A DNA stretch of 64,000 bases, from positions 1 to 64,000 of the forward strand of contig JBFMCS010000051.1 in NCBI GenBank assembly GCA_040754315.1. The letters run 5' to 3'. This document shows, in pieces, positions 16,732 to 24,763 of this stretch; position 1 is the first letter of the stretch; each line of letters starts with the position of its first letter. A model generated the notes under the pieces. It worked only from the letters and a program-made list of their open reading frames with translations, did no database searches and was not told the origin of the DNA. This stretch comes from Bacillota bacterium (GTDB taxonomy: Bacteria > Bacillota > Sulfobacillia > DUSP01 > JBFMCS01). Made by a program: the position numbers and the translations under genes.

Positions 16732-18405
16732 GTGGACTGGGAGTGCGTGGACACCGACGTCCTGGTGGTGGGGTCTGGCGGGGCAGGGCTATGTGCGGCA
16801 CTAGCTGCCCGGGAAGCGGGCGCCAGGGTGGTCCTAATGGACAAGAGCAGGACCGGGCGGGGCGGTGCCACGGTGATGGCCCTGTGCCAGGTGGCGGCGG
16901 CCCTGGGGGAGGCGGGACCCGATGACTGGACAATTCACATGGAGGATACCGTCAGGAGCGGCCACGGCCTGAACGACAGGGACATGGCCGAGGTCTTAGC
17001 CAGGGAGGCCCCGGATGCCCTTCGCTGGCTGGACGAGATCGGGACGGGCTTTGACAGGGAAGACGGGAGGATCCAGCAGGGCCCCGGCCCTGGGCATACC
17101 AGGCCCAGGGCCGCCCATGTCAACTTCCACACGGGACGCTCCATGATAAGGGCCCTTCTTGGGCAGGTGAAGAGGGACCCCGGGATACTCCTGGTAGAGA
17201 ACGCCGTAGCCTGGCGCCTGGTCAAGGCGGGCCAGCAGGTTAGGGGCTGCCTCGCCTATGACTACAGGAGAAACCTCGGCCTTCGATTGAGGGCCTCCAG
17301 CGTTATCCTGGCCACCGGGGGCGGCATGGAGGTCTACCCGTTGAGTACCGGGTCCGCCTGCCTCACGGGGGACGGCTACTCCCTGGGCCTCCAGGCCGGT
17401 GCTGGCCTGGTAGACATGGAGTTCGTGCAGTTCCTGCCCACATGCACGCTGGCCCCCCGGCTCCCGGGCATATCCTTGGCAATATGGGCGCCGGTGCGCT
17501 ACACCCTGGGGGGCAGGCTTCGCAACGGCCTTGGCCAGGAGTTCCTGGAGAGGTACGCCCAGGGCGCCGCGGCTACCCGGGACATGTTGTGCTTGGCAAT
17601 AACCCGGGAGGTGGAGGAGGGCAGGGGCTCCCCCCACGGAGGGGTCAACCTTGACTTTACCCAGGAACCCAGGGGAAAGGTCCTGGCGGGACTGGGGGAT
17701 CTCTACCGGCAGATCTTGGAAGCAGGCCTGGATGTTCTCAGGGAGCCCGTGGAGGTTTGCCCCATGCCCCATCACTTCATGGGTGGCCTGAGTGTGGACC
17801 CCTGTGGCGCCACCGGGGTGCCCGGGCTCTACGCTGCGGGAGAGGTTACAGGCGGGATCCACGGTGCCAACCGGCTCACCGGTAACGCCCTCTCCGACGT
17901 CACCGTATTTGGCCGCAGGGCGGGCAGGACCGCCGCAGCCTTCGCCAGGGAAGACCCTAGGAGGGAGGACTGGCTTGGAGAATGGAGGGCCCTGGAGGGG
18001 CTCTTGGAACCCAGGCCTGGGGAATCCCCAGCCCGGGCCAGGGAGGAACTCAGGGCGCTCATGCTGGACTGCGCAGGGCCTGTAAGGGACGGAGGGGGGC
18101 TGGCCAGGGGGCTTCGAGCCCTGGAGGAGATGAGGGAGAGACTCCTCGCCAGGGTCGCCCCGGGTGGCCAGCCCCCCTGGAACCTGGAAGCCCTGGAGAC
18201 CATAGAGTTCGGCCACATGCTCAACGTGGCTCTGGCGGTGGTCCTCTCCGCCCTCGAAAGAAGGGAGAGCCGCGGGGCCCACGTGCGCAGGGACCATCCC
18301 AACAGGGATGTGGCCTGGGAAAAGCACGTCAGGGTTCGCATGGACGGCAAGGGCCGCATGGTTAGGGACCACGTCCCCGTCAGGATGACCACGGAGGTGG
18401 GCTGA
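16732..18405 (+). CDS. FAD-dependent succinate dehydrogenase/fumarate reductase-type flavoprotein
   Basis: This 557-residue protein has the N-terminal FAD motif VLVVGSGGAGLCAALAAREA and SRTGRGGATVMALCQVAA, and the capping/active-site region PMPHHFMGGLSVDPCGATGV, PGLYAAGEVTGGIHGANRL and NALSDVTVFGRRAG, as in SdhA/FrdA and L-aspartate oxidase. It should oxidise or reduce a dicarboxylate-like substrate. The usual H-T-G-H before the substrate pocket reads H-T-G-R. GTG 16732 is the start. The next gene, without any gap, is a small [2Fe-2S] protein; no membrane anchor or full SdhB is present. The pair may be a soluble dehydrogenase rather than complex II. Confidence 0.88.
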   Translation: MDWECVDTDVLVVGSGGAGLCAALAAREAGARVVLMDKSRTGRGGATVMALCQVAAALGEAGPDDWTIHMEDTVRSGHGLNDRDMAEVLAREAPDALRWLDEIGTGFDREDGRIQQGPGPGHTRPRAAHVNFHTGRSMIRALLGQVKRDPGILLVENAVAWRLVKAGQQVRGCLAYDYRRNLGLRLRASSVILATGGGMEVYPLSTGSACLTGDGYSLGLQAGAGLVDMEFVQFLPTCTLAPRLPGISLAIWAPVRYTLGGRLRNGLGQEFLERYAQGAAATRDMLCLAITREVEEGRGSPHGGVNLDFTQEPRGKVLAGLGDLYRQILEAGLDVLREPVEVCPMPHHFMGGLSVDPCGATGVPGLYAAGEVTGGIHGANRLTGNALSDVTVFGRRAGRTAAAFAREDPRREDWLGEWRALEGLLEPRPGESPARAREELRALMLDCAGPVRDGGGLARGLRALEEMRERLLARVAPGGQPPWNLEALETIEFGHMLNVALAVVLSALERRESRGAHVRRDHPNRDVAWEKHVRVRMDGKGRMVRDHVPVRMTTEVG

Positions 18406-18723
18406 ATGGACAAAAGGGTCCGCTTCTTCGTGATGAGGGGGGCAAGAGGGCGGCTATCGCCCCAGGAGGTTATGGGCAAAGAGGGGATGACTGTCCTGGA
18501 CGCTCTGATCAAGGCGAGACTAACCACCCCTGACCTGGGTTTGGAGTATGCGTGCCGTAACGGGATGGCCTGCAGGCTGTGCCTGGCCTCCATAGACGGT
18601 GAGCCCAGGTACATGTGTGCCACCATGCTCGAGGAAGGGATGGTGGTGGCTCCCGTGTCAGGTGCCAGGGCCATCAGGGACCTGGTCACGGGCCGCGGGG
18701 GCCCCGCGCCTGGGGAGGTGTGA
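18406..18723 (+). CDS. Small SdhB-like [2Fe-2S] ferredoxin-domain protein
   Basis: The 105-residue product resembles only the N-terminal plant-ferredoxin domain of succinate dehydrogenase iron-sulfur subunits: VLDALIKARLTTPDLGLEYA, then cysteines in ACRNGMACRLCLASIDGE and YMCAT. The spacing of the first two Cys is C-x5-C instead of the usual C-x4-C, followed by C-x2-C and one more Cys 11 residues on. The C-terminal [4Fe-4S]/[3Fe-4S] half of SdhB is absent. It starts at ATG 18406 right after the flavoprotein stop, so it is probably its dedicated electron acceptor. Confidence 0.75.
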   Translation: MDKRVRFFVMRGARGRLSPQEVMGKEGMTVLDALIKARLTTPDLGLEYACRNGMACRLCLASIDGEPRYMCATMLEEGMVVAPVSGARAIRDLVTGRGGPAPGEV

Positions 18724-18732
18724 CCCTTGGTC

Positions 18733-19971
18733 ATGTCCTTGGAGTGCCCAAGGTGCGGCCGGGTGTATCCTTTTAGCAGCGGCCACGGCGATTGTGGTGC
18801 CTGCCGGGCCCAAGGTGCGCCCTCGAACCTCACGGTACTGTATGACTACCCGAGCGTCCCCTGGACCAGGGAGACCTTCCGGGACCGGGAGCACAGCATG
18901 TGGAGGTACCAGGAGCTCCTACCGGTGGCTGCCCAGGACCGGGTGAGCCTGGGGGAGGGAATGACCCCCCTATTGCACTGCGGGAACCTGGGCGCCCTGG
19001 TGGGCCTGGACCACCTATACGTGAAGGATGAATCCCAGAACCCCACATGGTCATTCAAGGATCGGCTGTGTTCCGTGGCGGTGTCCAGGGCCAAGGGTAC
19101 GGGGGCCTCACTGGTGGTGGTGTCATCCACAGGAAACCACGGTATCTCCGCTGCAGCCTACTCAGCCAGGGCGGGGCTTTCCTGCCTAGTGCTCACCCTG
19201 GAGGGGGCTCCCCCCGCCGTGAAGGGCCTAATGCGGGCCTGCGGGGCGATGGTTGTGTCCACCAGGGCCCCCGCGGAGCGCTGGGCGCTGGTGGAAACCG
19301 GCGTGAGGCTCCACGGGTGGTTTCCCGCCAGCAACTACCTTGACCCTCCCGTGGGTTCTCCCTGCTTTGGGGTTGAGGGGCACAAGACCATCGCCTACGA
19401 GATAGCGGAGGCACTCTCCTGGGACTGCCCCGAGTTCGTGGCGGTTCCCGTGGCCTACGGTGACGGGCTGGCTGGTATCGGAAAGGGGTTTTGGGAACTA
19501 GAGCGACTGGGCCTGGTGGAGAGGGTGCCCAGGCTGGTGGCGGTGGAGGTGTCTGGCTCCCTGGGTGTGGCCCTGGGGAGGGGGTGCGACCGGGTGGAGG
19601 AGGCGCCCTGGGCTGATCCCGTCGCCTACTCCATAGCGGTGAAGGCAAGCACCTACCAGGCCCTGGCCGCCATCCGGCAGTCAGGTGGGCTGGCAGTGAG
19701 GGTTACCGGACCAGAAATCCTCGCAGCCCAGGAGGCACTGGCCTCCCGGGAGGGCCTCTATGCTGAGGCCTCCTCCGCCGCTTCCCTGGCTGGGGTGGCC
19801 AGGCTCCGGGAGGCAGGGGAGATCAGGGGTGCAGACCGGGTGGCCTGCCTACTCACATCAGGAGGCCTGAAGCAGCCCCCGGAGGGAGGCTCTCCTCCCG
19901 TCCCCCTGGTTTCCGGCTGGCATGGCTTGCAGGAGGCCCTCAGGGATGCCTATGGTTTCCCGGTGCACTGA
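18733..19971 (+). CDS. Threonine synthase-like PLP-dependent enzyme (fold type II)
   Basis: This ~412-residue protein has an N-terminal zinc ribbon (CPRCGRVYP and CGAC) as in many threonine synthases, then the PLP lysine motif NPTWSFKDRL and the phosphate-binding SSTGNHGISAAAYSARAGL, and a C-terminal LLTSGGLKQP. Substrates of fold-II relatives include O-phosphohomoserine, serine/threonine and diaminopropionate; the catabolic context makes an elimination or deamination as likely as threonine synthesis. The start is ATG 18733, with TTG 18727 as an alternative. It is in line with the flavoprotein genes. Confidence 0.8.
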   Translation: MSLECPRCGRVYPFSSGHGDCGACRAQGAPSNLTVLYDYPSVPWTRETFRDREHSMWRYQELLPVAAQDRVSLGEGMTPLLHCGNLGALVGLDHLYVKDESQNPTWSFKDRLCSVAVSRAKGTGASLVVVSSTGNHGISAAAYSARAGLSCLVLTLEGAPPAVKGLMRACGAMVVSTRAPAERWALVETGVRLHGWFPASNYLDPPVGSPCFGVEGHKTIAYEIAEALSWDCPEFVAVPVAYGDGLAGIGKGFWELERLGLVERVPRLVAVEVSGSLGVALGRGCDRVEEAPWADPVAYSIAVKASTYQALAAIRQSGGLAVRVTGPEILAAQEALASREGLYAEASSAASLAGVARLREAGEIRGADRVACLLTSGGLKQPPEGGSPPVPLVSGWHGLQEALRDAYGFPVH

Positions 19972-20024
19972 TCCAAGGGCTTGGAGAATGGGGTTTGCAG
20001 CGAGAACGGGAAGGGGTTGATGGG

Positions 20025-20990
20025 GTGAAGAGGATCGCCATGATGGAGGGGGCCAGGCGTCTCCTGGAGGTGTGTGCCGGCACCAGGCCTGGCGAGAGGG
20101 TGCTGGTGGCTACGGATGTTAGCATGCCCTTGAGCGTAAGCCAGGCGCTGTTCTCCGCAGCCCTGAACCTCGGCGCCATTCCGGTCTTGGCGGTGATGGG
20201 CTTCCCCATGGGGGAGGAACCGCCGGAGCCGGTGGCCGCGGCCATGCTATCCAGCGATGTGATCCTGGCGCCCACCTCAAGGAGTCTCTATCACACCAAG
20301 GCGTGCAGGGAGGCGTGCGAGAGGGGGGCAAGGCTCCTGGCCATAACGGAGTGCCTGGAGGACACCCTGATGAAGGGCGGCATAATGGCGGACTTCCGGG
20401 GGCTTGAGCCTGTTGTGCAGAGGGCTGCCGGGATACTGGCCAAGGGCAGCTGGATCAGGATAACGACACCCGCGGGCACGGACATCAGTGCCAGCATTGA
20501 GGGGAGACCGGGGAACGCCAACACCGGTGTGTGCCAAAGGCCCGGGATGAGGATGGGGGTTCCCGACATCGAGGTGAACTCCCCTCCCATTGAGACCACC
20601 ACCCAGGGCCAACTCGTGATAGACGCGAGCATCGGCCAGATCGGTCTCCTGAGCCAGCCAGTGGTGGTCGAGATCGATGGGGGCCGGGCTGTGTCCATCC
20701 AGGGCGGCCCTGAGGCTAAGGCCATGAAGGAAGTGCTGGACAAGACTGGGGACCCGGCCTCTTACGTTGTGGCGGAGCTGGCGGTGGGGCTCAACCCCGA
20801 GGCCTCTGTGGTGGGTCGTATCATAGAGGACGAGGGCGCCTACCTCACAGGCCATGTGGGGTTCGGAGACAATATAGGGCATGGTGGGGCCAGTAAGGCC
20901 CCCATCCACCTGGACGTGGTATTCTGGCACCCCACCGTGGAGGTGGACGGCCAGGTGATCTTCAAGGAGGGGTTAATAGCCTTCCAGTGA
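20025..20990 (+). CDS. M29-like aminopeptidase/AmpS-related metalloenzyme
   Basis: The 321-residue product resembles the COG2309 (thermophilic aminopeptidase T/AmpS; also NicX-type dioxygenase) group, with VAELAVGLNPEASVVGRIIE, GAYLTGHVGFGDNIGHGG and PIHLDVVFWHPTVEVDGQVI, where Glu and His/Asp residues are candidate metal ligands. Proteins of this type are common next to amino-acid and heterocycle degradation genes; peptidase activity is not assured. I prefer GTG 20025 (GAAGGGG upstream) over TTG 19995, since homology begins after 20025. A G+C-rich hairpin follows the gene. Confidence 0.65.
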   Translation: MKRIAMMEGARRLLEVCAGTRPGERVLVATDVSMPLSVSQALFSAALNLGAIPVLAVMGFPMGEEPPEPVAAAMLSSDVILAPTSRSLYHTKACREACERGARLLAITECLEDTLMKGGIMADFRGLEPVVQRAAGILAKGSWIRITTPAGTDISASIEGRPGNANTGVCQRPGMRMGVPDIEVNSPPIETTTQGQLVIDASIGQIGLLSQPVVVEIDGGRAVSIQGGPEAKAMKEVLDKTGDPASYVVAELAVGLNPEASVVGRIIEDEGAYLTGHVGFGDNIGHGGASKAPIHLDVVFWHPTVEVDGQVIFKEGLIAFQ

Positions 20991-20996
20991 GAGAAG

Positions 20997-21025
20997 GCCC
21001 TCCCCTTTCCCGGGGGGGAGGGTGG
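20997..21025 (+). terminator. G+C-rich hairpin after the AmpS-like gene, possible terminator or attenuator
   Basis: CCCTCCCC and GGGGAGGG arms around 20998-21020 form a stable stem just after the stop at 20990. There is no T-run behind it, so it is not a textbook intrinsic terminator; it may slow transcription or protect mRNA between the AmpS-like and AbfD-type genes. Confidence 0.35.
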
Positions 21026-21114
21026 CAAAGCACACTACGGCCAATCCATGGTCCAAGAACCCCTGGGGTGACGATGCAAGGTCCCGGGGGAAACACGCAG
21101 GGGAGGAGTACCCC

Positions 21115-22587
21115 ATGCCTCTCATGACCGCTGGTGAGTACCTGGATAGCCTGCGGCGGATGAAGCCCACTGTCTACATCCTGGGTGAGAGGGTTGACAG
21201 TCCCACGGAGGACCCTCACATAAGGGCCTCCATCAACGCCACCGCCGCCACCTACGAGCTGGCCTTTGACCAGGAGTACAGGCACATAGCCTTGGTGGAG
21301 TCTCCCCTAACGGGGGGGATGATAAACAGGTTCAACCACGTGGCCTCATCCATCGAGGACCTGGTGGCCCGGGTCAAGATCAACAGGGTCCTGGGGCAGA
21401 GGGTGGGAACCTGTTTCCAGCGGTGCACGGGGCTGGATGGCCTGAGCGCCCTCTCCATTACCACATACAACATGGACAGGAGGTATGGCACCCAGTACCA
21501 CCAGCGCTTCCTCGGGTTCCTTCGCTACATGCAGGAGAACGACTACTCGGGCCACATAGCCGTTACCGACGTCAAGGGTGACAGGAGTAAGAGGCCACAC
21601 CAGCAGGCGGACCCCGACCTCTATCTGCGGGTGGTGGAGCGCAATGAGGATGGCATTGTTGTGCGGGGCGCCAAGGCTCACCAGACAGGCTCCCTGAACT
21701 CCCACGAGACGATAGTGCTGCCCACAACAGCCCTCCAGGAGGCTGACACGGACTATGCGGTGGCCTTCAGCATCCCCGTGGACACGCCAGGGCTGGTCCA
21801 CATCTACGGCCGGGGTACCCTTGACAGCAGGGAAGTTGAAGGGGTGGACCTGGGGAACTGCTTCTACGGCAAGTACTGCACCCTTGTGGTTTTCGATGAC
21901 GTCTTCGTACCATGGGACAGGGTCTTCATGTGCGGGGAGTGGGAGTTCGCCGGGGAGATGGTGTCTCGTTTCTCCTCCTACCACCGCCAGTCCCACGGGG
22001 GGTGCAAGAGCGGGCTCCTGGACGTGGTGTCCGGCGCCGCCTACACCATGGCGGAGTACAATGGTACCGCCAAGGTGTCCCACATCAGGGAGAAGCTCAC
22101 CGACATCATCCACAGGGCTGAGACCATCTACGCCTGTACCCTGGCCTCCTCCTACGAGGGGCACCGGGAACCCTCGGGCACCTACGCGGTTAACAGCGTG
22201 CTGGCCAACGCCGCCAAGATACACGAGGGGCGCGATCTGGTGGAGGCCATGCGGCTTCTCCTGGATATAGCAGGGGGACTCGTTGGTACGATGCCTTCGG
22301 AACTTGACCTCCAGAACCCCGCCACCGGGGCTTTCTTAGAGAAGTACCTGAAAGGGGTGGAGGGGGTGCAGACTCGAGACCGCATGAGAATGTTCAGGCT
22401 GGTTGAGAAACTGGCCATGGAGAGCCGGGACCTTGTGTCGGCGGTCCACGGAGGGGGCTCGCCCCAGGCCCACCGCCTAACCATCCTCAGGGAAACGGAC
22501 CTCGAGGCGAAGGCGAGGCTTGCCCGGAGGCTGGCAGGGATCCAAGATGGCCCAAGCCCAGGGTTAGCACCTGGGGTGCGCCCTTGA
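21115..22587 (+). CDS. abfD: 4-hydroxybutyryl-CoA dehydratase/vinylacetyl-CoA isomerase-type enzyme (HpaB/AbfD family)
   Basis: This 490-residue protein has the same length as the characterised clostridial AbfD and the same opening (MTAGEYLDSLRRMKPTVYIL). The four [4Fe-4S] ligands of AbfD are matched: Cys100 and Cys104 in GTCFQRCTG, and His290 and Cys297 in YHRQSHGGCKSG. The Lys that follows the last Cys is also present. AbfD converts 4-hydroxybutyryl-CoA to crotonyl-CoA by a radical FAD/[4Fe-4S] mechanism in fermenters of 4-aminobutyrate. The start is ATG 21115 with GGGGAGGAG just upstream; upstream in-frame ATG 21022 lies in non-homologous sequence. The substrate could be a relative of 4-hydroxybutyryl-CoA, since no 4-hydroxybutyrate dehydrogenase is seen in the window. 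Confidence 0.85.
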   Translation: MPLMTAGEYLDSLRRMKPTVYILGERVDSPTEDPHIRASINATAATYELAFDQEYRHIALVESPLTGGMINRFNHVASSIEDLVARVKINRVLGQRVGTCFQRCTGLDGLSALSITTYNMDRRYGTQYHQRFLGFLRYMQENDYSGHIAVTDVKGDRSKRPHQQADPDLYLRVVERNEDGIVVRGAKAHQTGSLNSHETIVLPTTALQEADTDYAVAFSIPVDTPGLVHIYGRGTLDSREVEGVDLGNCFYGKYCTLVVFDDVFVPWDRVFMCGEWEFAGEMVSRFSSYHRQSHGGCKSGLLDVVSGAAYTMAEYNGTAKVSHIREKLTDIIHRAETIYACTLASSYEGHREPSGTYAVNSVLANAAKIHEGRDLVEAMRLLLDIAGGLVGTMPSELDLQNPATGAFLEKYLKGVEGVQTRDRMRMFRLVEKLAMESRDLVSAVHGGGSPQAHRLTILRETDLEAKARLARRLAGIQDGPSPGLAPGVRP

Positions 22588-22606
22588 ACCCTGATCCGGG
22601 ACAGGC

Positions 22607-22852
22607 CTACTTCCGCGAGGACATGAGGGCCAGGTGCCGGGGGGCCTCACCGCCTGGCCTTGCCCGCTTCAGCCTGTGGTAGACGGTGTGAAGCCTGTCG
22701 AAGTGCCCCGATAGACATAACACTTCGGGGTGCCTTAGGTTCCCGCCCACCCTCTCCACAGCGGCGGTGATTTCCCGCCTCACGCGTTCCATCTCCTCCA
22801 GCAAGGCTCCCACCTCAAGTAGTCCCAGCCCCTCTTCTGCCAGAGAACCCAT
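22607..22852 (-). CDS. Spo0E-like sporulation regulatory (aspartyl-phosphate phosphatase) protein
   Basis: This 81-residue protein has the two-helix pattern of Spo0E-type phosphatases: LLEEMERVRREITAAVERVG, then PEVLCLSGHFDRLHTVYHRL, where L-S-x-x-F-D-R-L corresponds to the usual S-Q-x-L-D motif. These small proteins dephosphorylate Spo0A-P and are restricted to endospore-forming Firmicutes, so this gene is the best taxonomic marker in the window. ATG 22852 has GGAGAGAG nine bases upstream and is preferred to the ATG at 22942. The first motif residue is Gly-His-Phe rather than Gln-x-Leu, so it is divergent. Confidence 0.7.
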   Translation of the reverse strand: MGSLAEEGLGLLEVGALLEEMERVRREITAAVERVGGNLRHPEVLCLSGHFDRLHTVYHRLKRARPGGEAPRHLALMSSRK

Positions 22853-23004
22853 TGAGTTTCTCTCTCCTGTCTGCCTGCGGGGGAATAGGGGTATGCTTCC
22901 GCTAAGGAACAGCATCGCTTCTTCAAGTCTATTCGCTGGCATCCGGGCATGTCAATGGGCAAATGACAGTGGCGGCTAGGAACGTGCCTTAAGGTGGGGT
23001 TCCG

Positions 23005-23013
23005 TGCTACACT
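23005..23013 (+). promoter_or_regulatory. Extended -10 element before the XRE gene
   Basis: TGCTACACT gives an extended -10 (TG-n-TACACT) 31 bases before the XRE start; no good -35 is seen. GGAGG follows at 23035-23039. Confidence 0.35.
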
Positions 23014-23043
23014 GGAATTGACGAAAGAGGCATTGGAGGCCCA

Positions 23044-23391
23044 ATGAGCAGGTTCGCTGAACGGTTAAGACAGACCAGGATATCTCGAGGCCTCACCCAG
23101 GAACGCCTGGCATCCTTTCTGGGCGTGTCTAGGTCTACCGTGGCCGGTTACGAGGCGCCCAGCAAGGAACGGGAACCGGACTTCGCCTTCCTGTCAAAGC
23201 TTGCCGAGATCTTGGATGTTACCTCGGACTACCTCCTCGGCTTGAGTGATGACCCAGCTGCCGGGAAGAAGAGGGCTTCGATGGCGGCGGACCGCCCGGA
23301 CCCCCTGTCAGACCTGCCTGAAGAGGCAAGGAAGTCCGTGGAGGACTTCATAGAGTACACTAAGAGGAAGTACGGGAGGAAGAAGGACTAG
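23044..23391 (+). CDS. XRE family helix-turn-helix transcriptional regulator
   Basis: This 115-residue protein has a complete N-terminal HTH_3 domain: RLRQTRISRGLTQERLASFL, GVSRSTVAGYEAPSKEREP and LAEILDVTSDYLLGLSDDP. A short charged tail (EDFIEYTKRKYGRKKD) follows. It resembles the small SinR/phage-repressor-like regulators with C-terminal linker found in Firmicutes. The start ATG 23044 follows TTGGAGGCCCA. It stands alone between the divergent Spo0E-like gene and the convergent export operon; its target is not evident. Confidence 0.92.
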   Translation: MSRFAERLRQTRISRGLTQERLASFLGVSRSTVAGYEAPSKEREPDFAFLSKLAEILDVTSDYLLGLSDDPAAGKKRASMAADRPDPLSDLPEEARKSVEDFIEYTKRKYGRKKD

Positions 23392-23525
23392 GATCTCTGC
23401 TCCTTCCTTTCCCTCTTTCAGTGGCCTCCAGGTTGCAGAGGTACACCTTTTCCCATTCCAGGCTGGCCATCAATGTCACCGTCTGGTGAGCCCACTCGAC
23501 CTGCAGGCCAGGACCTCCCACCAGG

Positions 23526-24749
23526 CTACTTCAGGGTGACCCTGGCTCCCGGTGCGATCTCCGAAGGCCAGGATACGAGGACAGCCGTTCCCTCTGATAG
23601 GCCCGAGATCACCTCCACATAGTCTCCTCCCTCGGCCCCAGCCTCCACTGGAGCCAGCTGGGCGCGGTCGTTAACCACGACGAAGACATGCTTGGTGCCA
23701 TCTATCTCAAATACCGCGCGCTTTGGCACCCTGAGGGATGTGGAGCTGTGGACCACAATGTCCACGTCTACCGGGTAGCCGGGGAGCGCCCCTCGGTCAC
23801 TGGGCGCATTCAGCAGTATCTCCACAGGCACCCGCCGTTGCCTCAGGCCTAGTTCTGAAAGGGATTCCACCGCCTGGGGGTAGATCTTGGATATCCTACC
23901 TGGGATCACCTGCCCTCCCAGGGCATCCCCGGAGACCACCACCTCCTGGCCCAGCCTGATCTGGGGCATATCCCGGGCCAGGACCTCACACCTTACCATA
24001 AGCTCGCCCGAGTAAACGCTGGCCAGGGGGGCCCCCGGCAACACCAGGCTCCCCTCGTCTACCTCCAGGCTGGCCACCACACAGTCGAAGGGCGCCTGGA
24101 TTACACACTTGTCCATCTCCGCACGGAGGCTCTCCATTTCCAGGGAAATAGCGTCCATCTCAGCTTGGTACCGCTCCAGCCCCTCAGGGGAGGCCTGGCC
24201 CACCGCCCGGCGGAGAGCGGCCTCGGCTCCCTTGAGCCTGGCCGCGGCTATGTTGTAGCGGTCCCGGGTGAGGTTCCACTCCTCCTCCTTGACCAGCCCG
24301 ATGTGGTTGACCTCCAGGAGTTCGTTGTAGTCCTCCAGGGCCCGCTCGTACTCCACCTTGGCTGCCTCCAGCTCCGCCTCGGCGCTCCTTATCTCGAGCG
24401 GCACGTCGAACTCAGATGCCGTGAGAAACCTGGCCCTGGCGGCATGGAACCGCGCGTCGGCCATGGCCAGCTCGAGCCTGAGGTCTTCGGTATCACCCAC
24501 GAGGATGAGGCTGCCTTCGGGCAGCCGGTCGCCCTCTTCCACTGCTACCTGCTTCACCAGGAACTGCGTCTCGGCAAAGAGGGTTTGCTCGCGGACTGGA
24601 GCCAGGTAGCCTGTCTCGGAGATGGACTTGACCACCGGCCCGGTCTCAGCCATGGCTACCTCCACCTCCAGGGCCTTGGGCCTGGAGAGTTGGAAGAGCA
24701 CAGCCCCCACCACAAGGACCAGCACAACGATGTAGAGTCTCTTTCTCAC
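23526..24749 (-). CDS. HlyD/RND-type periplasmic adaptor (membrane fusion) subunit
   Basis: This ~407-residue protein has an N-terminal membrane anchor (RLYIVVLVLVVGAVLFQL), a lipoyl/biotinyl half-motif (GYLAPVREQTLFAETQF), a long coiled coil (about residues 110-210, rich in Ala/Glu), the second lipoyl half (VIQAPFDCVVASLEVDEGSL) and beta-barrel domains. It links an ABC exporter to extracytoplasmic space. GTG 24749 lies just after the permease stop, with AAGGGG upstream; longer in-frame starts fall inside the permease gene. It is third in an operon ATPase-permease-adaptor, an arrangement like MacAB/DevBCA exporters. Confidence 0.88.
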   Translation of the reverse strand: MRKRLYIVVLVLVVGAVLFQLSRPKALEVEVAMAETGPVVKSISETGYLAPVREQTLFAETQFLVKQVAVEEGDRLPEGSLILVGDTEDLRLELAMADARFHAARARFLTASEFDVPLEIRSAEAELEAAKVEYERALEDYNELLEVNHIGLVKEEEWNLTRDRYNIAAARLKGAEAALRRAVGQASPEGLERYQAEMDAISLEMESLRAEMDKCVIQAPFDCVVASLEVDEGSLVLPGAPLASVYSGELMVRCEVLARDMPQIRLGQEVVVSGDALGGQVIPGRISKIYPQAVESLSELGLRQRRVPVEILLNAPSDRGALPGYPVDVDIVVHSSTSLRVPKRAVFEIDGTKHVFVVVNDRAQLAPVEAGAEGGDYVEVISGLSEGTAVLVSWPSEIAPGARVTLK

Positions 24750-24763
24750 GGCCTTCTCACCCC

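Noticed and set aside
16996-18372. 458-codon minus-strand frame opposite the flavoprotein gene
   Set aside because: Antisense to strong FAD-binding motifs and without any recognisable domain.
21022-21114. Upstream start for the AbfD-type gene
   Set aside because: The extra 31 residues are not family-like and the strong ribosome site lies directly before ATG 21115.
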